Origin: Dysgonomonas sp. 25
GTDB taxonomy: Bacteria > Bacteroidota > Bacteroidia > Bacteroidales > Dysgonomonadaceae
NCBI RefSeq assembly: GCF_010501075.1
Contig: NZ_QVMN01000001.1
Span: 248,001 to 312,000 of the forward strand
Direction: 5' to 3'
Length of the DNA: 64,000 bases
Part shown: positions 51,945 through 61,943 of the stretch, in pieces
Layout of the letters: each line of letters opens with the position of its first letter
How positions within the stretch are numbered: the first letter of the stretch is position 1
Notes under the pieces: generated by a model
The model's input: the letters and a program-made list of their open reading frames with translations, nothing else
Database searches by the model: none
What the model was told of the DNA's origin: nothing
Position numbers and translations under genes: made by a program

Positions 51945-52960
51945 TTATTCTTTCTCAGCCATTCGGCTAATTGCTCAAAGCTATTTATTTCAACAGTCTC
52001 ATTATCAGATGATAATCGGATAAGAGTAGGAGAGTGGACGGCTATTTTTAAGGCTGTATCGTCCTCTTTATCTGACATTTGTATATTGTATCTGGCTAAT
52101 AGGTTCTTTGTCCAGTAGTGCAGTAATGGCGTATCCGCCTGAATGAAAGCTTTTTTTGTCCCCGTCACTTTAGGCAGAAAAACGCCCGATTCATCGTTGA
52201 ATACAATATTTTCGCTATCAAAGAAATTATCCATCGCACCGGATAAAACAATATCCTCCGTAACACCACATTGCAAACCTTTCTCGCGCGATAAAAGCCA
52301 CAATCTGTCGGCGAGATGCAAAGCCAAATCGACATTATGCGTAGACAAAAGTATTGTTTTCTGCTGATTAATAGCTAATTGGTGCAGAAGCGAAATAATC
52401 TCTATACTGCTTGTTATATCCAGAAAAGCGGTAGGCTCGTCCAACAGGATAATAGGACATTCCTGTGCCAATGACTTGGCTATCATGGCTTTTTGCCGCT
52501 CTCCGTCAGAAAGTTCAGCAATATAAGCCTCTTTTTTATGGGCGATACCGACATCTTTAATTGCCTGATTGACAATCGCTTTGTCTTGTTCATCCAATTG
52601 CCCGAAGAAGCCCGTGTATGGATAGCGCCCCAATTCAACTAATTCTCTGACAGTCAATCCTCCTGCCGAAGTCTTATCCGTAAGCACAAGCCCCATCCGC
52701 TTGGAAAGGTCTTTCTCCTTATAGCTTTGTATACTTTTCCCTTCGAGAGAAATCTCTCCCGAAAGCACAGGTTGTGAAGCACTTATCGTGCGGAGTAGGG
52801 TAGACTTGCCTGCCCCGTTAGCCCCCAATAAGCAGACTAATTCGCCTTTATACAATTCGAACGATAAATCGGAATATAAGCAGTTGGTATCGTGCTGTTT
52901 TGTCTTGTGATACCCGATAGCAATATTTTCTGCCGATATAATAACTTCCCGGTTCATCAA
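51941..52960 (-). CDS. ABC transporter ATPase, iron-siderophore/cobalamin type (FecE/BtuD-like)
   Basis: The 339-residue ATPase has Walker A LLGANGAGKSTLLRTI (about 44-59), a Q-loop, signature ELSDGERQKAMIAKSLA, and Walker B CPIILLDEPTAFLD. About 90 extra C-terminal residues follow the usual FecE length. It overlaps the permease gene by 4 bases. Together they form the inner-membrane part of a FecCD-type importer. No substrate-binding protein or TonB receptor is nearby. Confidence 0.92.
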   Translation of the reverse strand: MMNREVIISAENIAIGYHKTKQHDTNCLYSDLSFELYKGELVCLLGANGAGKSTLLRTISASQPVLSGEISLEGKSIQSYKEKDLSKRMGLVLTDKTSAGGLTVRELVELGRYPYTGFFGQLDEQDKAIVNQAIKDVGIAHKKEAYIAELSDGERQKAMIAKSLAQECPIILLDEPTAFLDITSSIEIISLLHQLAINQQKTILLSTHNVDLALHLADRLWLLSREKGLQCGVTEDIVLSGAMDNFFDSENIVFNDESGVFLPKVTGTKKAFIQADTPLLHYWTKNLLARYNIQMSDKEDDTALKIAVHSPTLIRLSSDNETVEINSFEQLAEWLRKNN

Positions 52961-53988
52961 TTGAAATATTGTATTTTCTTCTGATTAATAATAACATACA
53001 GGATTACCGGAACACCAAAAATCGGTGTAATGGCATTCAAAGGCAATGCTCCCCTGTTGCCCGGAAGCACACAAATCAAGTTGCACAAAAGAGCTAATGC
53101 CGCACCGATAAAAATCGTAACAGGCAATAGCGATTTATGATTCGAAGTACCCAAAAGTAAGCGCCCAATATGTGGAACTGCCAACCCGATAAATCCCACA
53201 GGGCCGCAGAATGCACAGGTTATAGCGGTGAGCAATCCGGCACAGATAAGCAGTAAAAGGCGTGTTGTTTTGATATTTACGCCTAAATTGGCGGCGTAGC
53301 GTTCACCTAAGAGCAAAGCATTCAGCGGCTTAATCAACAAAATAGACAAGAATAACCCAATAGCTACAACAATGCAATAGAATGGTAATTGCTCGATGGA
53401 AACGTTGCCGAAGCTACCCATTCCCCACATCATATAGCTGAAAGCATTGTCGCTCGTGCTCCAGAATTTGAGGATGGAAATAACAGACGATGTCAGGTAC
53501 CCCACCATTATCCCAATAATGAGCAACATAACGTTATTCTTGACTATGGAGGCAAAGCCCATAATGATGATGAGTATCAAGGCGGCACCGACAAAAGCCC
53601 CGAAAACGACAGTCATAGAGTAGGAGAGTGAGAACCCGCTTGTAGAGCCGATTCCTGCGCCTAACAGCAAAATAATAACAGCTACCCCAAGGCTTGCCCC
53701 CGAACTGATACCCAATATTCCCGAATCGGCTAAAGGGTTTCGGAAAGCTGTTTGCAGTAAAAGCCCCGATACAGCAATCGCGCCTCCTGTAAACAATGCT
53801 GTTATTGCTTGCGGGAGACGCGATTCGAATATGATTATCGGCCATGTCCGTCTTTCAGCTTCTTTTCCCAACAGGATATCTATCACAGCATCTGCCGGTA
53901 TAGTAGCCGAACCGAAAAATAAATTCAGGACAAACAGTACAACTATCAGTAAAAGAAATAGAAGACTATATTTCAGCCCTTTAGACAT
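52957..53988 (-). CDS. FecCD-family ABC permease
   Basis: The 343-residue protein has about ten membrane segments and the FecCD signatures RLPQAITALFTGGAIAVSGLLLQTAFRNPLADSGILGISSGASLG (about 58-102) and CGPVGFIGLAVPHIGRLLLG (about 258-277). It imports iron chelates, haem or cobalamin. It is the first of two genes and starts about 30 bases after the dipeptidase stop. The substrate is unknown. Confidence 0.93.
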   Translation of the reverse strand: MSKGLKYSLLFLLLIVVLFVLNLFFGSATIPADAVIDILLGKEAERRTWPIIIFESRLPQAITALFTGGAIAVSGLLLQTAFRNPLADSGILGISSGASLGVAVIILLLGAGIGSTSGFSLSYSMTVVFGAFVGAALILIIIMGFASIVKNNVMLLIIGIMVGYLTSSVISILKFWSTSDNAFSYMMWGMGSFGNVSIEQLPFYCIVVAIGLFLSILLIKPLNALLLGERYAANLGVNIKTTRLLLLICAGLLTAITCAFCGPVGFIGLAVPHIGRLLLGTSNHKSLLPVTIFIGAALALLCNLICVLPGNRGALPLNAITPIFGVPVILYVIINQKKIQYFN

Positions 53989-54015
53989 GGTTTCAATGAT
54001 ATGCTCGTTGTTATA

Positions 54016-55650
54016 TTACTCGATGACTTTATATTTATTGCCGGTTTCCTTCACTACCTGACGATAGAATTTGTCCGGATAGCCTACCCGTTGCGGCGAT
54101 GATGCTTGCCCATGCTCGTTGCGGATAAACTCACCGTTTTTCTCTTTGCGCACAACTCCATCCATATATTTAATTAATAGGAATTCACCGAGTTTTTTCC
54201 ATTTGTCGAAAGCATATTGCGCTTGGTCGCAGCTATACTCGGTCAGGTATTTTGTTACCTGATCGGGATGCTTTTCGAACATATCGGATGCGAATTTCTC
54301 CGTTTCAATCTGGTCTTTATCGAATTTATATTCCAATTCCCTTTGTACCTTTTTCATGTCAGGGTACATATAATCCCACTTGGAATATACCATATTAGAT
54401 ACCCAGTTGTGAATCCAGAAGCTCGATGTCCACGAAAAAGTGTATAAATCGCCGTTTCCAACGCGGAAACATTCAGGCGTTTCCGTTATCGAACAATACA
54501 TCGGTGTATATACCGTCTGTGCGGCATCGTCCATCCCGAACCAAAGGATTCCTCCTATCGGATTCGGCAGCCACGAACGCATCTGGGCAACAAAAGTAAA
54601 TCCTGTTTGCTGCGTAGCTATCGGGCGTTCATTGCAATATTTCACCGAATCCACTTCCCATTCCAGTGGAGCCCAGCGATATGGGCTATTGAACGGGCCG
54701 GCACCTACGTCCTTGCTCCAGTCCAAAGCTGTTCCTTCGTAATGGTCGCGCATCATTTCCTTTACATCACTCAATGACAGCTGCCTATCCGGTTTGATAT
54801 ACAAAGGCATCGGATCGTTGGTCACACCCAATGCGTACGATACATATTTAGCCATGTCTTTGTTGAAACGGTTGAAGAAGCTCCATACACGGGCTTCGCA
54901 ATAGCGTTGTCCACCGAAATCAAGCGGATTGTAAGCTTTCGCAAAGCTAAAATCGGCATCTGTACCTGAATAATAACCTTTTTCGCGGGCAAAAGATACA
55001 ACGTCCGGTGAATACAGGCAATTTTCAGGATCATTCAACGGAAATTGCTGTATACGGGCTTGGTTAGCATGAGCAGCTATACAGTCATCCGGGATACGGA
55101 CAGCTACCCATACAGCGCCTTTGTTGCCACGCCCTTTGCCAATCATTTCCAATATCCATATTTCGTTCGGATCGGCAATAGAAAAGGATTCGCCTCCACT
55201 GTAATAGCCATATTTTTCGACTAATCCGGTCATTATCTGAATCGCTTCGCGGGCGTTTTTAGCCCGTTGAAGTGTTATGTATATCAAACTTCCGTAGTCG
55301 ATTATTCCTTCGGGGTTTTCCAGTTCCGAGCGTCCGCCGAATGTTGTTTCTGCTATAGCCAACTGAAACTCGTTCATATTACCCACAACATTATAAGTTC
55401 GTTCTACCTGGTCTATTTCGCCCAGAAACTTGCCGGTATCCCACTCATGCACTTTGAGCTTTTCGCCCGGTTGATATTTGCGAGCCGGCCAATGGTACAG
55501 TTCTCCATACAAAGCATAAGAATCGGCTGAATAGCTGATGAAAGTCGAACCATCGGTAGAGGCGGCTTTTCCTACTAAAAAATTAGTACAAGGAAAAACC
55601 GGAAGAATACCTATGGCTAATAATAGGATAATCGAATAGAATGTCTTCAT
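54016..55650 (-). CDS. C69-family dipeptidase
   Basis: The start chosen is 55650 (MKTFYSIILLLAIG), giving 544 residues with a signal peptide that ends just before CTNFLVGKAASTDGSTFISYSADS. That cysteine becomes the N-terminal nucleophile after processing, as in Ntn-type peptidase C69. A longer frame to 55827 adds 59 residues that break the signal peptide. IAETTFGGRSELENPEGIIDY and GGESFSIADPNEIWILEMIG are family blocks. It cleaves dipeptides in the periplasm. The ABC pair follows on the same strand. Confidence 0.9.
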   Translation of the reverse strand: MKTFYSIILLLAIGILPVFPCTNFLVGKAASTDGSTFISYSADSYALYGELYHWPARKYQPGEKLKVHEWDTGKFLGEIDQVERTYNVVGNMNEFQLAIAETTFGGRSELENPEGIIDYGSLIYITLQRAKNAREAIQIMTGLVEKYGYYSGGESFSIADPNEIWILEMIGKGRGNKGAVWVAVRIPDDCIAAHANQARIQQFPLNDPENCLYSPDVVSFAREKGYYSGTDADFSFAKAYNPLDFGGQRYCEARVWSFFNRFNKDMAKYVSYALGVTNDPMPLYIKPDRQLSLSDVKEMMRDHYEGTALDWSKDVGAGPFNSPYRWAPLEWEVDSVKYCNERPIATQQTGFTFVAQMRSWLPNPIGGILWFGMDDAAQTVYTPMYCSITETPECFRVGNGDLYTFSWTSSFWIHNWVSNMVYSKWDYMYPDMKKVQRELEYKFDKDQIETEKFASDMFEKHPDQVTKYLTEYSCDQAQYAFDKWKKLGEFLLIKYMDGVVRKEKNGEFIRNEHGQASSPQRVGYPDKFYRQVVKETGNKYKVIE

Positions 55651-56321
55651 ATTTCTTATTATTTGATATTGATAGGTTATTTTTCTGTTGTTTGCGTAAA
55701 GATAATTATTATTATGCAATATAAGAATAAAGATATCCCTCACAAAAGAGATAAAGCAGCGATAAAACAACATTTTTAATATTTCGGGGGTGTTTACAAA
55801 TGGAAAGAATATAGTTGATTCTGGCAAATTCTGAATAACAATTGTAAACTAGCAGAGTTGTATATAAATATATATAGATGTATTCATATATAAATGAATA
55901 TTATTAAAGTATAAATACAAAAATAAATACAGATGATCAGCCGTATATACAAAAGTAACTATGCATAGAGAGCAAGCTTAATAACTACATTATTAATACA
56001 TATAATTACATATAAATCAGTATATGATATATGCAATTTAAAGTTTTACTTTAACAAAACGGGCGAAATCACGTTTTACCTCTTAAAATCGGCTATATTC
56101 ATCAATAACTAATATATTATACTGCTATAAATAAGATAATTATAACTACTTATTAAATCATAACTTCAACTATATTTACGGTTGTATATTACTGCTTGTT
56201 TACTTTTGAATACAGCATAGATACAAATATAAACAACAAATGTAATTTATTTTGGTTTTCAAATGTGATTCTTATTTTATACATTTGTATTTGTATTATT
56301 TACATCTATAATCTTAAAATT
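55651..56321. other. AT-rich intergenic region
   Basis: About 670 bases of strongly AT-rich sequence, with runs such as TATATAAATATATATAG and repeated ATATAAAT motifs (55,860-56,040). No ORF is convincing. TACTTTTG at 56201-56208 could be the -7 box of the XRE gene. Low melting and bending are likely; it may hold nucleoid-protein sites. Confidence 0.6.
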
Positions 56322-56807
56322 ATGAGAGAACGGATACGCCTTATTATGGAGAATGAGCAACTCACTCCATCAGCTTTTGCCGATATGTTGGATATTGGCC
56401 GTGCGGTAATATCGCATATACTGAATGGGCGTAATAATCCGAGCTTGGATGTGGCTACACGTATCTTGAGCAAGTTACCCTATGTCAATTCCGATTGGTT
56501 ATTGACCGGGAACGGAGAGATGTATAAACCCGGAACGGATAGAACGCCATTGATCGATTCCCATCAGGAAACACCCGCTTTCCCCACAGAAGGGATGGAT
56601 TTATTCTCTCAGGCTGCGATAAATCCGATGGAAAGGGCGGAAAAAACAGAATATCGCAAGGAAAATATAGTTAACACCCCCGAAAATGTAGTAAAAGAGC
56701 CTATAAAACAAGAGATTATCTATCAAAAAGCACCTGAAAAGAAAATCACTAAAATAATCGTATATTACTCCGACAACACATTCGAGACGTTCGAAGCTAA
56801 TAAATAG
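56322..56807 (+). CDS. XRE-family transcriptional regulator
   Basis: I choose ATG at 56322 (161 residues, MRERIRLIMENEQLTP) because it opens directly at the HTH; a longer frame from 56196 adds a hydrophobic, AT-driven segment. The HTH is LTPSAFADMLDIGRAVISHILNGRNNPSLDVATRIL, and SDWLLTGNGEMYK follows as in Bacteroidetes HTH_3 regulators. The C-terminus ends TKIIVYYSDNTFETFEANK. It is isolated, so the target is unknown. Confidence 0.86.
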   Translation: MRERIRLIMENEQLTPSAFADMLDIGRAVISHILNGRNNPSLDVATRILSKLPYVNSDWLLTGNGEMYKPGTDRTPLIDSHQETPAFPTEGMDLFSQAAINPMERAEKTEYRKENIVNTPENVVKEPIKQEIIYQKAPEKKITKIIVYYSDNTFETFEANK

Positions 56808-56913
56808 ATAATAATCTTACTTTCTTTATCAAAATTCGATCCCAATATCCGTATATTCAAAAGCCAATAACTTCCCGTAAGATTCATGGCGGATATCTCC
56901 GATGAATAAATGC

Positions 56914-56952
56914 TCGAAAAAAAAAGTTCCCTATATTACTATAAGGAACTTT
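56914..56952 (-). terminator. Terminator of the GH2 gene
   Basis: On the minus strand AAAGTTCC (plus 56945-56952), a 14-base loop and GGAACTTT (plus 56923-56930) are followed by nine T residues. It lies 27 bases after the GH2 stop. Confidence 0.83.
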
Positions 56953-56978
56953 TGTACCATTGGAGTTATTCTATTCTC

Positions 56979-58856
56979 TTATTGAGGATATTCCCTCTGT
57001 TTACTGTAATCAGTGGTCTTTTTATTCAGTTCTTTGCTCGATTGTATAATGGCTTCGTTGATGGCTTTTACTTTGTCGAAGTCCATTTTCTCTACTTGCC
57101 GGTCGTAAGTCACAAGGCCGTTTATCTCGTGCTCTACATCGGTAGTCTGCGTATATATGGCACAACTTATGCCTTGATAAATCATCATTTGCTCGACCGT
57201 ATTCAAGAGCGTCACATACGTGTCGGAAAGGATATCCTTGCTTATCATTATTTCGTACGAATTGTTGCGAACCGGCCACATATGCCCTCTGACAAAAAGG
57301 CCTTTCCCTCCGAATTCTCCGATGGAGGCAGCACGGTTTTCCTCGGGCTTAGGCGTATGCTCTTCGTTTATTGGACCATAATTGTGTCTGTCCACAAAGT
57401 CGCCATTTCCGGGATTGCCATATGCAGGGCGATAGCCGGGTGCGTAGTTGTAGCCGGAATTACCGTTTACAAGTCTCGACGGATCATATTGCTTTGTCCA
57501 GTCCGTAATTTCCTTCACATCGAATGCCCCCCAGTTCTCGTTGAATGGTACCCATGTAACGATAGAAGGCACGCTTATCAACTGGTCGATAATCTCTTTC
57601 CATTCTTCGCGGAATTGCGTCCTGACAGCTACAGAGTCTTGCCCGTCGGGCTCCCATATATTAGGCATATCCTGCCATACGAGAACGCCTAAGCGATCGC
57701 AATGATAGTACCAGCGCATAGGCTCGGTTTTGATATGCTTGCGGATAACGTTGAAACCGGTACGTTTAGCCAATTCGATATCGTAAAGTAAAGCTTCTTC
57801 GGTGGGAGCAGTAAGGACGCCATCGGGCCAGTATCCTTGGTCTAAAAGCCCTAAATGGAGAATAAACTCGCCATTGAGTAGTGTACGGGTTACTCCGTCC
57901 ACTTTGCCGAGTGATACCGAACGCATCCCGAAGTAGCTGTCTACCTGATCGACGACTTTACCTTTGGCATCTTTCAGTTCAAGTTTCAGATCGTATAGGA
58001 AAGGCGTGTCAGGTGTCCATAGTTTAGGTTTGGAAATGGGTAAGTAAAATTTAGTACCCGTGCGGCCTTCCTTGGTTGCCACTTTTCGGTTTCCATCGAG
58101 GGCAACAGCTGATATTTGCAGATTCTTTTCCGAGGCCGTAACTTCTATTTCGAGACGATTATTTACCAGATCGGGAATCAACTTCAGGTGTGAGATATGT
58201 TCTTTTGCAACCGGTTCTATCCAGACACTTTGCCAGATGCCGGATGTAAAGGTATAGTCTCCTCTTGGGCCGTTCTTGCCCGAAGCTGCTTTGCCGTCGT
58301 TAGGGTCCCATGCGCCTACGACGAGCATATTTTCGCCTGATTTCAGGTAATCGGTTATGTCGAAACTGAAATTGGTATATCCTCCTGTATGACTGCCGAC
58401 TTTTTTGTCGTTAACAAAGACTGTGGCTATACGGTCGACCGCACCGAAATGCAATATAACCCTTTTACCTTTCCAGTCTTTTGGGATAGTGAGTGTCCGG
58501 CGATACCAGAGGTTTGTTTCAGCTTTGCGGTTGATGCCCGATAATTCGGCTTCGGGAGAGAAGGGAACTAATATCTGTTCGGCATTAGCACCGAATTTTG
58601 GAGGAACACTTGCCGTTACCGGATTGGAGAGATCGCTACCTCCCATATAATCCCATTTGCCATTGAGGGTAAGCCATTGTGTACGTACCATCTGAGGACG
58701 CGGATACTCGGGCAGCGGGATTTCCGTTTGGGATGCGATTTCTGTCCAGGGGGTAGGAAGTGTAAACTTTTTTACTTGCTGAGCCGTGACATTATAAGTG
58801 CCTGCAAATAAAAAAAATACTACTGCAATGCAGTGGATAATTTTTTTCATCTTCAT
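56979..58856 (-). CDS. Glycoside hydrolase family 2 protein
   Basis: The 625-residue secreted protein has a signal peptide (about 1-25), then the jelly-roll sugar-binding domain ([46 protein letters not shown]), an Ig-like domain, and a TIM barrel with [40 protein letters not shown] (acid/base Glu) and [10 protein letters not shown] (candidate nucleophile Glu) lie in the expected order. It is a beta-galactosidase, beta-glucuronidase or beta-mannosidase type enzyme; the exact sugar cannot be read. It has no SusC/SusD neighbours. Confidence 0.88.
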   Translation of the reverse strand: MKMKKIIHCIAVVFFLFAGTYNVTAQQVKKFTLPTPWTEIASQTEIPLPEYPRPQMVRTQWLTLNGKWDYMGGSDLSNPVTASVPPKFGANAEQILVPFSPEAELSGINRKAETNLWYRRTLTIPKDWKGKRVILHFGAVDRIATVFVNDKKVGSHTGGYTNFSFDITDYLKSGENMLVVGAWDPNDGKAASGKNGPRGDYTFTSGIWQSVWIEPVAKEHISHLKLIPDLVNNRLEIEVTASEKNLQISAVALDGNRKVATKEGRTGTKFYLPISKPKLWTPDTPFLYDLKLELKDAKGKVVDQVDSYFGMRSVSLGKVDGVTRTLLNGEFILHLGLLDQGYWPDGVLTAPTEEALLYDIELAKRTGFNVIRKHIKTEPMRWYYHCDRLGVLVWQDMPNIWEPDGQDSVAVRTQFREEWKEIIDQLISVPSIVTWVPFNENWGAFDVKEITDWTKQYDPSRLVNGNSGYNYAPGYRPAYGNPGNGDFVDRHNYGPINEEHTPKPEENRAASIGEFGGKGLFVRGHMWPVRNNSYEIMISKDILSDTYVTLLNTVEQMMIYQGISCAIYTQTTDVEHEINGLVTYDRQVEKMDFDKVKAINEAIIQSSKELNKKTTDYSKQREYPQ

Positions 58857-59044
58857 TAGAATTTGAGGTTATAAAAATAGGGATTCAGGTTACTCTTAAA
58901 GGTATGTAAATCTACAGATTTTTCCCGAGAAAAGAAATAATATAAATGAATATGTTATGAGTCACACATTAAATTAAATAATCCTTCGGAAAAGAAAAAT
59001 ACAAAAAGTCGCCCTTTTATCGCTTTTATTCCTTATTATAGTAT

Positions 59045-59052
59045 TAACTTTG
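59045..59052 (+). promoter_or_regulatory. -7 box of pyrK-pyrD
   Basis: TAACTTTG, a full TAnnTTTG match, 31 bases before the pyrK start. The -33 region has no clear TTTG. Nothing else is evident in 58,857-59,044. Confidence 0.58.
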
Positions 59053-59082
59053 TTACTCGATTAAAGTAAAAAAATATACCGA

Positions 59083-59865
59083 ATGAAAACAATGCTCGAT
59101 TTGGTTGTTACTGCTAATGAGCAACTAAACCAGAATTACAGCCTGATAAAGCTGACAACACAAGACCAAAGCCCGCTTCCCGAGATGTTTCCGGGACAGT
59201 TTGTGCAGGTTCGGGTAGATGATTCGCCTACCACCTTTCTCCGGCGGCCTATTTCAGTCAATTTTGTAGATAAAGCGACAAACGAGCTTTGGCTGCTTGT
59301 TCAGAAAATTGGAGACGGTACGCGCAAAATGTGTGAAGCAAAACAAGGTGATATACTCAACTTATTGCTCCCGTTGGGTAATTCTTTTACCCTTCCCGAT
59401 GGAAATCCGGAGGCAAAAGTATTGCTTATTGGTGGCGGAGTTGGAACAGCACCTATGCTATATCTGGGAGCAAAGTTGAAAGAAAAGGGAATTATGCCTC
59501 ATTTTTTATTGGGTGCAAGATCCAAAAATGATCTGCTACAATTAGACGAGTTTGACAAATTTGGAAAAGTTTTCTGCACAACCGAGGATGCCAGTTATGG
59601 CGAAAAAGGATATGTTATTGATCATTCGATTTTGAAAAGTGAAACTTTTTCGGCAATTTATACCTGTGGCCCTAAGCCGATGATGGTTGCCGTTGCCAAA
59701 TATGCTACTGAACATAATATTTCGTGCGAGGTATCTCTCGAAAACCTGATGGCATGCGGATTTGGGGTCTGCTTGTGCTGTGTAGAGAATACGCGCGAAG
59801 GGAATCTTTGCGCTTGTACTGATGGTCCCGTATTTAACATTAATAAATTGAAATGGATAAGCTAA
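59083..59865 (+). CDS. pyrK: Dihydroorotate dehydrogenase electron-transfer subunit
   Basis: The 260-residue protein has an FAD domain ([25 protein letters not shown], with the RxxS motif), NAD-binding [24 protein letters not shown] (about 107-130), and the [2Fe-2S] cysteine cluster [25 protein letters not shown] (about 226-250). It passes electrons from NADH to PyrD. It overlaps pyrD by 13 bases. Confidence 0.95.
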   Translation: MKTMLDLVVTANEQLNQNYSLIKLTTQDQSPLPEMFPGQFVQVRVDDSPTTFLRRPISVNFVDKATNELWLLVQKIGDGTRKMCEAKQGDILNLLLPLGNSFTLPDGNPEAKVLLIGGGVGTAPMLYLGAKLKEKGIMPHFLLGARSKNDLLQLDEFDKFGKVFCTTEDASYGEKGYVIDHSILKSETFSAIYTCGPKPMMVAVAKYATEHNISCEVSLENLMACGFGVCLCCVENTREGNLCACTDGPVFNINKLKWIS

Positions 59866-60764
59866 AAGTTAATATCGGAAATTTATTTTTGAAAAATCCT
59901 GTAATGACTGCTTCCGGAACTTTCGGAAACGGAAAGGAGTATACAGATTTTATAGACTTGTCCCGTTTGGGAGGGATTTGTGTAAAAGGTACGACCATAC
60001 ATGATCGTCAAGGGAACGCTTATCCCCGTATGGCGGAAACGCCATCGGGCATGCTCAATGCTGTAGGATTGCAAAACAAAGGGGTAAACTATTTCGCCGA
60101 AAAGATATATCCCGAAATCAAGGATTATGATACCAACATAATCGTAAATGTATCGGGATCGACTATCGAAGATTACGTAGCATGCACCGAAAGATTGGTT
60201 GAATTGGACAAAATTCCGGCCATAGAACTGAATATCTCCTGCCCCAATGTAAAAGAAGGCGGCATGGCTTTCGGAACTTGCACTACATCGGCGGCGGCTG
60301 TTACAAAAGCTGTCCGTAGGGTCTGGAACCGCCCTTTAATCGTGAAATTGTCGCCTAATGTAACGGATATAACCGAGATAGCCCGTGCCGTAGAGGCCGA
60401 AGGCGCAGACTCGGTTTCGCTGATTAATACGTTGATGGGAATGGCTATCGACATTCACAGACGACGCCCGAAACTATCGACCGTAACAGGCGGATTGTCA
60501 GGTCCGTGCGTAAAACCTGTCGCTGTGCGGATGGTATGGCAGACATACAATGCCGTTAAAATTCCGATTATCGGTATGGGTGGAATCTCTTGTTGGGAGG
60601 ACGCTATCGAGTTCATCTTGGCAGGTGCAACAGCCATTCAGATAGGGACTTACAATTTTATAGATCCTACTATATCGGTGAAGGTAGTAGATGGAATTAA
60701 GCAATATTTAGACCGGAACGGTATATCTTCGGTCAAAGAGTTGATTGGTGCATTGGAAGTCTAA
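59853..60764 (+). CDS. pyrD: Dihydroorotate dehydrogenase B, catalytic subunit
   Basis: The 303-residue protein is type 1[38 protein letters not shown] with the catalytic cysteine region, and [30 protein letters not shown] for FMN phosphate. It makes orotate with NAD as acceptor together with PyrK. The downstream methyltransferase gene is convergent, with a 4-base stop overlap. Confidence 0.96.
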   Translation: MDKLKVNIGNLFLKNPVMTASGTFGNGKEYTDFIDLSRLGGICVKGTTIHDRQGNAYPRMAETPSGMLNAVGLQNKGVNYFAEKIYPEIKDYDTNIIVNVSGSTIEDYVACTERLVELDKIPAIELNISCPNVKEGGMAFGTCTTSAAAVTKAVRRVWNRPLIVKLSPNVTDITEIARAVEAEGADSVSLINTLMGMAIDIHRRRPKLSTVTGGLSGPCVKPVAVRMVWQTYNAVKIPIIGMGGISCWEDAIEFILAGATAIQIGTYNFIDPTISVKVVDGIKQYLDRNGISSVKELIGALEV

Positions 60765-61942
60765 TCGGCTTTCCGGCAGATGATAAGCACCTTATGCCCA
60801 TCGCCTAAAGTTGTGCCGAAGATGTAGGTGTTGCCTCCGTCTTTTAACCCCAGACGTTTCTTTAATTCTTGCGGTGAAAGGGGGAAATTTCGGGTAGAAA
60901 TATTAGCTTGCTTAATATTACCCAGTTTGTCTTTTAACTCGCTCTTGTTCAGGGTGGTAGCTGCCACAACTTCGAACGCCCTTCCCTGAAACCCATCTAT
61001 CTGATTATCAGACGTATATAAATGACTATTAACGTGTAGTTTGTCAATACCATAATATTGGGCAATGCTCTTGTAAGCACCGGCTTTGAGTACAGAGCTG
61101 TTCGGCTCGTACAAATATCTTCCTATCTCATTCGTATAGTGCAGGTTGATCTCATCTTCCTCTTCCCTGCTAAAGCTAAAAATATCTGTCTTATCATGGT
61201 GGATATTAACACATTGTAATCGAGGCGATTCCATTACCTGAGCACTATCTTTGATAAATAGCAACTCTTTACATTCATTGTTATGACTGATAATATGTAC
61301 TTCGGCGATACCTTTCAAAGACTTAACAGCCAGCGAAATATCGAGCATAGGAGATAATTTTATCATCGTTCGCTTGGCTTTCTCCTCCAGTAGCGGCTCT
61401 ATCTCGAGAAGATTAGGCGTACAATCTTCTATCGAAACAATTTTCCGGCCTTTGATATCACGCCTTGCCGGATCAATATAGATGCAGTCGACAGCCGTCA
61501 TACGATGCAGATAATCAACAGCATCAGCATTGACAACCTGTATATCGAGATTCAATACAGCGAAGTTGTGTTGTGCAATGCCTGCAAGTTCCTCTTGTTG
61601 CTCTACATAGGTCGCGTCCTTAAATTGCGGGAACAAAAAGGCAATATCCACCCCGAAACCGCCTGTGAGATCGACCAAGCTGCTGCCGGAGAGCAAAGTT
61701 GCCTTGTAACGTGCCGTATATTCCGATGAGCATTGCTCCATCGAAAGGTGCTTCGGATAAAGGATATCCGAGACTTTGTACCAACTTGGAATCTTCTCTT
61801 TGGCTATCTGTTTGCCTTTTATCTGCTGAATAGCCAACGCCATATCTACTTGGGGGAAACGGGAAGCATGCAAAGCAAGCGAATGAATATCATCCGATTC
61901 ATGCTCTTCTATAAACCGTTTAGTATCAGGAGATAGCTGCAT
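60761..61942 (-). CDS. Class I SAM-dependent methyltransferase (THUMP-like domain)
   Basis: The 393-residue protein has a SAM-binding motif [16 protein letters not shown] (about 94-109), [11 protein letters not shown], and [18 protein letters not shown] (about 175-192), the DPxR motif of a subgroup often annotated as THUMP-like methyltransferases. It probably modifies RNA. It starts 1 base after the TamB gene stop, so they are co-transcribed, an arrangement that recurs in Bacteroidales. The substrate is unknown. Confidence 0.85.
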   Translation of the reverse strand: MQLSPDTKRFIEEHESDDIHSLALHASRFPQVDMALAIQQIKGKQIAKEKIPSWYKVSDILYPKHLSMEQCSSEYTARYKATLLSGSSLVDLTGGFGVDIAFLFPQFKDATYVEQQEELAGIAQHNFAVLNLDIQVVNADAVDYLHRMTAVDCIYIDPARRDIKGRKIVSIEDCTPNLLEIEPLLEEKAKRTMIKLSPMLDISLAVKSLKGIAEVHIISHNNECKELLFIKDSAQVMESPRLQCVNIHHDKTDIFSFSREEEDEINLHYTNEIGRYLYEPNSSVLKAGAYKSIAQYYGIDKLHVNSHLYTSDNQIDGFQGRAFEVVAATTLNKSELKDKLGNIKQANISTRNFPLSPQELKKRLGLKDGGNTYIFGTTLGDGHKVLIICRKAD

Positions 61943-61943
61943 A

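Noticed and set aside
56910-57692. A 260-codon rightward ORF opposite the GH2 gene
   Set aside because: It is a shadow of the well-supported GH2 frame and has no recognisable family or promoter.
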